Below, piece after piece: positions 57,775 through 64,000 of a stretch of DNA of 64,000 nucleotides. Every line of letters starts with the position of its first letter. Positions within the stretch are counted from its first letter, which is position 1. Below the pieces are notes generated by a model. That model worked only from the letters and a program-made list of their open reading frames with translations, was not told where the DNA came from and searched no databases. Source of the DNA: an uncultured Tateyamaria sp. (GTDB lineage: Bacteria > Pseudomonadota > Alphaproteobacteria > Rhodobacterales > Rhodobacteraceae); the NCBI GenBank assembly GCA_905480645.1, contig CAJQRC010000013.1:1-64000 (forward strand), in the 5' to 3' direction. Position numbers and translations under genes: made by a program.

Positions 57775-60216
57775 ATGAAAAAGCAACTTCCCTCCCATAC
57801 GCAGGTTGTCGTCATTGGCGGCGGTATTCACGGCTGCTCGGTCGCATATCATCTGGCCAAAGAGGGTTGGACCGATGTTGTTTTACTGGAGCGCAAGCAA
57901 TTGACCAGCGGTACTACATGGCATGCAGCTGGGTTGGTTGGGCAGCTTCAAGGCAGTCATGCCACCACAGCCTTTGCCAAATATGGTATTGAATTGCTCG
58001 AAGAAATCGAAGCAGAAACTGGTCAAAACCCAGGATATCGACGCTCTGGGTCGATATCGATTGCAACCAATGATGAACGTATGGCGGAGTTAAAGCGCAA
58101 GGCGGATTTTGCCTCGTTGTTTGGCATCGAAGCTAACTATCTTAGTACGCCTGAGATTAAAAACCGCTGGCCGTTGATGAACCCCGAAGGCGTGTTGGGT
58201 GGGATTTATATGCCCAGTGATGGATCGGCGAACCCTACCGACCTGACTATGGCGTTGGTTAAGGGCGCGCGTCAGCGCGGTGCTACGATCATGGAACACA
58301 TCAAAGTGGAAGAAATTCTTATCACCGAAGGCCGAGCTAGCGGCGTGCGCACGGACCACGGTGCGATCACGGCTGATTTTGTTGTCAATTGCGCGGGTAT
58401 GTGGGCACGTGACCTTGGGCAACAAAACGGTGTTGGCGTTCCATTGCACGCCTGCGAACATTATTATCTCGTAACCGAGGCGATAAAGGGTCTGCCTAGC
58501 GACCTGCCAGTACTGCGCTCATATTGCGACGGTACTTACTTCAAGGAGGACGCTGGCAAGCTACTGTTCGGTTTTGCCCACAATCACGCGAAACCCTGGG
58601 GTGTTGAGGGTATTTCAGAAGCATTTTGTTTTGACTCACTGCCCTTTGTCGAAGACGATGTGATGGATGTTCTGGAGTTAGCAATGAACAGGGTGCCTTT
58701 GTTGCAGGAAACTGGCATTCGCACTTTTTTCAACGGCCCGGAAAGCTACTCTTATGATGGGCGCTTTACGTTGGGTGAGGCACCAGACGTAAAGAACTAT
58801 TTTGTGCTGGCTGGCGTGAACTCGACTGGCATTCAATCGGGATCCGGTGCGGGACGAGCGATCGCCCAATGGATCATGAAGGGCCATCCTCCGATGGACC
58901 TGAGCGAAATGGATCCCAGTCGTTGTGAGGAATTTCAGGCTCGTGATGCGTATCTGCAAAACCGCTGCCCCGAAACACTGGTTCTTACCTATGCCATGCA
59001 TTGGCCCAACCGTCAGCGTGAAACTGTTCGTAATCTGCGTAAGTCGCCATTTTATCACGCTATGAAAGCACGCGGTGCATTCTTCACTGAAACCCAAGGT
59101 TGGGAACGTCCCGGCTGGTTCACGCCCGAAGGTATCGACCCAAAGATTGAATACAGTTTTGGCCGTCAGAACTGGTTTGACTATGCCCAAGCAGAACAAA
59201 AGGCAGCACGTGAAGATGTCGCGATGATTGACTACACCATGCTAGGCAAGTTGATGGTCGAAGGCCCGGACGCCGAGGCGTTCCTTCAACGGATTTGTAC
59301 CAACAACATGGCAATCAAACCGGGTCGGGTGATTTACACCCTGATGCTGAATGATCGCGGCGGAATTGAAAGTGATGTGACATTTGCGCGTCATGCCGAT
59401 AACAGCTTCATGATGATGAGTTCGATCTCGCACACGCGGCGCGATTATCTCCATCTGCGTGATCATCTTTTGCCTGAGGAAGACGTGAAACTTCGAGACG
59501 TGACTTCGGGGTTTGGGGTGCTGGGCATCATGGGCCCGAAAAGCCGCGATCTGCTGGCGGTAGTCAGTAATGTAGACGTCTCGAATAACGCTTTCCCGTT
59601 CAACAGCTTTCAGGAGTTTTACATTGGTCATGCTCGAGTAAAAGCACAGCGCTTGTCTTATTCCGGTGAACTGGGTTGGGAGATTTTTGTGACGCCGGAT
59701 TTTTCCGAGCATGTTTTTGATGTTTTGTATGAAGCGGGGCAGGAGTTTGGTTTGCGCTTGATAGGTGGCGAAGCTCTGAATGCATTGCGGATTGAAAAAG
59801 GTTTTGTGCATTGGGGCCATGATATGGCCTATACTGAAGCGCCGCACCAATTGGGACTTGGGTTTGCCTGCAAACCAAACAAGTCCATTTCATTTATTGG
59901 GCGTGACGCCTATCTGGCGCGCAAGGAAGAAGGCAAGGGACCCTTCCTCTGCTCGGTTAAACTCTGCGATTCAAGCCCGATTTTGCATCAAAACGAGCCG
60001 GTTCTGCGAAATGGAGAGGTTGTGGGTTATGTCACGGCGGGTGCATATGGATACGCCACAGGGAGTGCGGTAGGTTTATGTCTGTTGTCCTTGCCAGAAG
60101 GTGAAACAAATGTCGAAACTGGCGAATTCACGGTCATGGTGGAAGGGGTAAAGTTTGATGCTAATGTCAGTTTGACACCTTTCTATGATCCCAAGAGCAA
60201 AAATATGCTTGGATAA
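57775..60216 (+). CDS. FAD-dependent oxidoreductase with C-terminal GcvT-like domain (dimethylglycine/sarcosine dehydrogenase family)
   Basis: VVVIGGGIHGCSVAYHLAKEGWTDVVLLERKQLTSGTTWHAAGLVGQL; C-terminal MIDYTMLGKLMVEGPDAEAFLQRICTNNM and SYSGELGWEIFV. Confidence 0.93.
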   Translation: MKKQLPSHTQVVVIGGGIHGCSVAYHLAKEGWTDVVLLERKQLTSGTTWHAAGLVGQLQGSHATTAFAKYGIELLEEIEAETGQNPGYRRSGSISIATNDERMAELKRKADFASLFGIEANYLSTPEIKNRWPLMNPEGVLGGIYMPSDGSANPTDLTMALVKGARQRGATIMEHIKVEEILITEGRASGVRTDHGAITADFVVNCAGMWARDLGQQNGVGVPLHACEHYYLVTEAIKGLPSDLPVLRSYCDGTYFKEDAGKLLFGFAHNHAKPWGVEGISEAFCFDSLPFVEDDVMDVLELAMNRVPLLQETGIRTFFNGPESYSYDGRFTLGEAPDVKNYFVLAGVNSTGIQSGSGAGRAIAQWIMKGHPPMDLSEMDPSRCEEFQARDAYLQNRCPETLVLTYAMHWPNRQRETVRNLRKSPFYHAMKARGAFFTETQGWERPGWFTPEGIDPKIEYSFGRQNWFDYAQAEQKAAREDVAMIDYTMLGKLMVEGPDAEAFLQRICTNNMAIKPGRVIYTLMLNDRGGIESDVTFARHADNSFMMMSSISHTRRDYLHLRDHLLPEEDVKLRDVTSGFGVLGIMGPKSRDLLAVVSNVDVSNNAFPFNSFQEFYIGHARVKAQRLSYSGELGWEIFVTPDFSEHVFDVLYEAGQEFGLRLIGGEALNALRIEKGFVHWGHDMAYTEAPHQLGLGFACKPNKSISFIGRDAYLARKEEGKGPFLCSVKLCDSSPILHQNEPVLRNGEVVGYVTAGAYGYATGSAVGLCLLSLPEGETNVETGEFTVMVEGVKFDANVSLTPFYDPKSKNMLG

Positions 60217-60473
60217 TGTGAATTGGTGGTGCCACGCCATTTGTCTGGATAGATTTTACTTTAACAAAAGCATTTAGACCGTCAAATTTTTCATGCTCAG
60301 GCGGCTTACTGTTCTTACCAATTATATCCCATCGAATGAATAAATCCCATTCGGTAAAATATAACCTGTGCATCATCAATACTTTGCTTATCAGATTGTC
60401 TATTTCGATTCATAAGCGCTTGCATCAGGCATTATATAAGTTTTCACAGTAATTCTTTTTCCAGATTCTACCT

Positions 60474-60884
60474 TTACTTGGGTGGCGGCGTTTTATCAAA
60501 ACTTGGAACGTTTGCGGGTATTTGATGAAACGGCTGCTGATCAACGCAGAAGATTGCTGCTTGCGGACTAAACCATGAGTGATCATCTAAAGTTCCTATC
60601 TTCAATACCAACATGCCAGGTCGAGGAGGACTTTTGACGCAGATGTGGGTTCCACAATTTTTGCAAAAAAACCGGGTCCTGGGGTTTTCCAAATCCTCTC
60701 TAGCGAATGTATTTAATTCACCTTTTGTGACACGGAATTTGTCTTCAGAAATTACAATAGAGGCATTTGGTTCGCCTCCGGAAAGATATCGGCATTCCCG
60801 ACAATGGCATAGCAATTGAGAATGTATCGGATCATCGAATTCAAATCGAATATCTCCACAATAACATTTTCCAGTATGGGTCAT
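60474..60884 (-). CDS. GFA (glutathione-dependent formaldehyde-activating enzyme-like) family protein
   Basis: GKCYCGDIRFEFDD...LCHCRECRYLSG...RFFCKNCGTHICVKSPPRPGMLVLKIGTLDD. Confidence 0.9.
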   Translation of the reverse strand: MTHTGKCYCGDIRFEFDDPIHSQLLCHCRECRYLSGGEPNASIVISEDKFRVTKGELNTFAREDLENPRTRFFCKNCGTHICVKSPPRPGMLVLKIGTLDDHSWFSPQAAIFCVDQQPFHQIPANVPSFDKTPPPK

Positions 60885-61083
60885 CTATCTATCTACCTTT
60901 CCTTTGTTCGGGTTCTTCAGTTTTTTGGCCGTAAAATGCAATTGCAATCGTAAGATGTCCTTTCTTGGCTTACCAGAATATTGGCTCAGCAACTGTTGGA
61001 TTAAAAGTTCCAGCACTTTGTTTGGTATCGTTGTGGGCTTTTAACATCTGTTGCTTTCAGTGGAGCCATAAAAATAATGAACA

Positions 61084-61965
61084 TTAGAGGTAATCTTGCC
61101 AACTATGCTCAGGCTTGAAGCCCAATAAACGTTTAGCCTTTTCATTAGAATAGAAGCTTTTTGGAGCCTCATTAGAACGCACAGGAACGTTTTGATAGTA
61201 CCGGTTGATCAGTTCTTCTGATGTTAAACCGACTGAATGATCATCATTCGATACATTGAAAATTTGATAGCCTAGCCCATCGGTCTGTAAGCACTTTTGA
61301 ACCATCTGCCCAAGATCACGAGCATCTATGTAAGAGAAGATATTTCGCCGCCTTAAATCCGGATTTTGCATAAAGGCAGGAAAGTCTTCAGCGTATTCGT
61401 GTGGCTCGATGACATTGTTTATTCGCAAGCCATAAATATCGATCCCGGTTCTGCGTTGAAAGCTTTTAGCTGTCGCCTCGTTGACCACTTTTGACATTGC
61501 ATAACTGTCTTCTGGAATAGTTGAATGCTCTTCATCGATGGGTAAGTAATCAGGTTTCACCTCACCATCGGCAAAGCAAACCCCATAGGTTGTCTCTGAA
61601 GATGCAAATATAACCTTTCGGACACCCATTTTGACCGCAGCATCTATGATATTGTAAGTGCCAAGAGTATTGACCCTGTAGCATTCATTATCACTCGTCA
61701 TGAGCAAGCGGGGAATTGCTGCAAAGTGGACGACAGCATCGAACTTAGGTACGCCAGTGCCATGGGCAAGTTCATCATAATGTGCATAGCTACCCATTAT
61801 ATCAAATACTTGCCCAGCATCTGTAATATCAGCGAGGCGAGTTAAAACCTTTGGATGACCAAGGTTAACTTGATCCAGATTTAGAATTGAGTGACCTTGT
61901 TCAAACAAATAGTTTATGCTGTGTTTTCCAGCCTTACCTGATCCACCAGTAAATAGTATTCTCAT
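61084..61965 (-). CDS. NAD-dependent epimerase/dehydratase family protein
   Basis: MRILFTGGSGKAGKHSINYLFEQGHSILNLD; VVHFAAIPR; DSYAMSKVVNEATA. Confidence 0.9.
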   Translation of the reverse strand: MRILFTGGSGKAGKHSINYLFEQGHSILNLDQVNLGHPKVLTRLADITDAGQVFDIMGSYAHYDELAHGTGVPKFDAVVHFAAIPRLLMTSDNECYRVNTLGTYNIIDAAVKMGVRKVIFASSETTYGVCFADGEVKPDYLPIDEEHSTIPEDSYAMSKVVNEATAKSFQRRTGIDIYGLRINNVIEPHEYAEDFPAFMQNPDLRRRNIFSYIDARDLGQMVQKCLQTDGLGYQIFNVSNDDHSVGLTSEELINRYYQNVPVRSNEAPKSFYSNEKAKRLLGFKPEHSWQDYL

Positions 61966-62094
61966 AATTTTTTTAATCCTCAATCTCGTAAGCTTACAGG
62001 CCCAATCAACCACAATGAATTATGTTAGAAATATGCTGTAAAATATTAGATCTATTGTAAATGATATTTGAGCAATAACTTTGAAAGTAAAGCT

Positions 62095-62760
62095 ATGTGT
62101 GGAAGGTTTGCTATAACACTACCTCAAGATGCTATGGTGAACTTATTTCAAGCAACACCTTCAAACGACTTACCTGCGACACCTAACTACAATGTTTGCC
62201 CAACAACCAGCGTTCATACCATCACTTCTGAGGGTGATGGTCGGCAACTAAAGTCAATGCGATGGGGTTTCTTGCCGAAGTGGTATAGGACCTTGAATGG
62301 TGGGCCACCGCTAATCAACGCAAGATCAGAAACAATTGCGAACAAACCGGCATTTAAAGAGGCATGTCGGGCTAGACGCTGTTTAATTCCGTGTGACGGA
62401 TTTTACGAATGGCATAGAATGAAAGGTGAAAAACCCATTCCTTATAGAGTTACTCGCTCAGATGGAGAACCTCTTGTAATGGCCGGAATTTGGCAAGATT
62501 GGGAGTTGGGTGGAGAGCTTTTATCAAGCTGCGCCATAGTAACTACTGACGCGAACGCCAAGATGGCTGATATACACCATAGGCTCCCGGTAATACTTAA
62601 TTCTGATGATTGGTCACTTTGGTTGGGGGAATTGGGTAACGGTGCCGCTAGACTTATGAAGCCTGTGTCTGATGACACTGTCGACCTTGTAAGAGTTAGT
62701 CAGGCGGTTAACTCTAACAGAGCTACCGGATTGGAATTATGGCATCCGCTGTCAGTATGA
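62095..62760 (+). CDS. yedK: SOS response-associated peptidase / abasic-site processing protein (YedK/HMCES)
   Basis: MCGRFAIT with catalytic Cys2; INARSET; CLIPCDGFYEWHR; HHRLPVIL. Start set at 62095. Confidence 0.93.
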   Translation: MCGRFAITLPQDAMVNLFQATPSNDLPATPNYNVCPTTSVHTITSEGDGRQLKSMRWGFLPKWYRTLNGGPPLINARSETIANKPAFKEACRARRCLIPCDGFYEWHRMKGEKPIPYRVTRSDGEPLVMAGIWQDWELGGELLSSCAIVTTDANAKMADIHHRLPVILNSDDWSLWLGELGNGAARLMKPVSDDTVDLVRVSQAVNSNRATGLELWHPLSV

Positions 62761-62777
62761 AATTTTTAGAGTTAAGA

Positions 62778-62816
62778 AATCCTGTAGTCGCTGTTTAATC
62801 AGCACTACAGGATTTT
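62778..62816 (+). terminator. Strong hairpin terminator after yedK
   Basis: AAATCCTGTAGT / ACTACAGGATTT perfect 12-bp arms plus inner GCTG-TTTAAT-CAGC, then TTAAT. Confidence 0.75.
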
Positions 62817-62865
62817 AATGTGCATAGCGCTTAATGAGGTATTAATTCTAGAATAGTTGTTACAA

Positions 62866-63327
62866 TTAATTTGCTGGCGTAAAGTCGTAGACTGAACCAC
62901 CGCCTTTGAGTGAATGCCTGGTCACACCTTTCCATTGCGCTCCAGTGTAGGCGGCCCACTTTCCAGTTCCTCCAACGAGTGTAAGCAGAACACCATCGCC
63001 GCCAAATGTACCTGTATTAATAAATATGTCACCCGTTTCGTCTATCACTGTGCAAGTAACAGCACCGCCAATGGGTGCTTCCTGTCCTGCAGCAAAAGAA
63101 ATAGTTTGAGTACAGGAAGCGGTAGTGGCGGCGTCAAAACCTTCTGGGGGGTTATCCCAAATCCAAATATCTTCCGTAATGTTTTGAACTATGACGCCCG
63201 TTTTGCCTTCAAGAACTTTGGTATCTACTATCACGCCGGTTCCATGACCGCCTAATCCGGAGTGACCTCCAGCAAGAGCTATAAACGGAAATAGTATAAG
63301 CGCCGTTGCTGTAATAATGTTTTTCAT
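62866..63327 (-). CDS. Small secreted hypothetical protein
   Basis: Signal peptide MKNIITATALILFPFIALAGG at 63327; Gly/Thr-rich mature part, two Cys. Confidence 0.6.
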   Translation of the reverse strand: MKNIITATALILFPFIALAGGHSGLGGHGTGVIVDTKVLEGKTGVIVQNITEDIWIWDNPPEGFDAATTASCTQTISFAAGQEAPIGGAVTCTVIDETGDIFINTGTFGGDGVLLTLVGGTGKWAAYTGAQWKGVTRHSLKGGGSVYDFTPAN

Positions 63328-63583
63328 AGTTTGCGTCCTAACTCGTAGTTGTATTGCATCCAGTTTCATTGATTGCCTCACAAAACTATAAAATATTTGT
63401 GGAAACCATCCTATATTTTAAACTGCTCTAAACTATAAATTAGATAATCATTATTTGGCTTTCGTCATCATATAAAATTAGCGATAATTTTGGATGCTAG
63501 CTCTTATCCAAATGTATACCTGAGATATAAAGTCTAAAGCTACACAATATGCTCAAACTCTTCTTCTGCTAAAATACCACAGC

Positions 63584-63790
63584 TCATTGTTGGTATGGGT
63601 TGCCGAAGCCATAAATTCGAAGAGCCCCTCTATCTTCTGAGCGGCCGTAAAAATTGAAATTTAAATCTAAATCAGCTCTGGTGTGGTCGGACATAGTTTT
63701 GTCCAAATTGCCAGTTATGCAGGCGACCCCGCTTAGACAATGGGAAGGGCTGATCATAGAAGTAACTCGTTTATTTAACTTTAATGCCAT
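63584..63790 (-). CDS. Hypothetical 68-aa ORF
   Basis: Open reading frame only; no recognised family. Confidence 0.2.
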   Translation of the reverse strand: MALKLNKRVTSMISPSHCLSGVACITGNLDKTMSDHTRADLDLNFNFYGRSEDRGALRIYGFGNPYQQ

Positions 63791-64000
63791 CTAAAATGAA
63801 GTTTTCCATATTGTTATCAGAGTAAACGTTGCTAAACTTTGTTGTTCCGATAATAAAATTGATTGATGCCTGTTATGCCGCTGTTTTTTTATTTTGGCAT
63901 CATCAGCCAGAAATACTCTGTTACTAAATTGTCCTACTTGGACCTACAGGTTCTGATCCCAGACACTTTTTAATGATTGGAACGGATACTTGGGCTTTGG

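Noticed and set aside
60167-60379. 70-aa minus-strand ORF after the DMGDH-like gene
   Set aside because: Overlaps the 3' end of the DMGDH-like gene and shows no motif.
1-64000. CRISPR arrays, rRNA/tRNA genes, prophage genes, intact transposases
   Set aside because: None recognised on reading either strand; tRNA absence should be confirmed with tRNAscan-SE.

Overview
The window resembles a marine Rhodobacteraceae-type (Roseobacter-group) accessory region. This lineage call is inferred from gene families only. It is dominated by uptake and catabolism modules, with five complete ABC importers: sugar/polyol type (2211-6561), spermidine/putrescine type (10624-14463), di/oligopeptide type (25197-30414), a second sugar/polyol type (34316-38929) and polar amino acid type (46897-50102). 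Modules of most interest: (i) a HisD paralog with several SnoaL/NTF2-like proteins and a sugar-type importer, with a three-copy palindromic operator (1-7720); (ii) two paralogous UGT/MGT-like glycosyltransferases bracketing a GntR gene and a pot operon, followed by twin cupins, an APH-like kinase, an aldehyde dehydrogenase and an FAD amine oxidase (8228-20562), which is the best candidate for an undescribed pathway; (iii) a peptide importer with M81 peptidase, DSD/DTA-like PLP enzyme, RidA and an RpiR regulator with HexR-like operators (22674-31832); (iv) a polyol module with aldolase-SDR fusion, FGGY kinase, SorC regulator and a bacterial sn-glycerol-1-phosphate dehydrogenase-like enzyme (34316-46084). 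I also found decayed gene fragments that the ORF list hides (Rieske oxygenase, TrpG/PabA, UrtE/LivF-like, probably a GntR/UTRA regulator). A hairpin sits immediately downstream of the substrate-binding-protein gene in all five ABC operons. I saw no rRNA, tRNA, CRISPR array or intact IS element. All family calls come from reading the translations; no database search was run.
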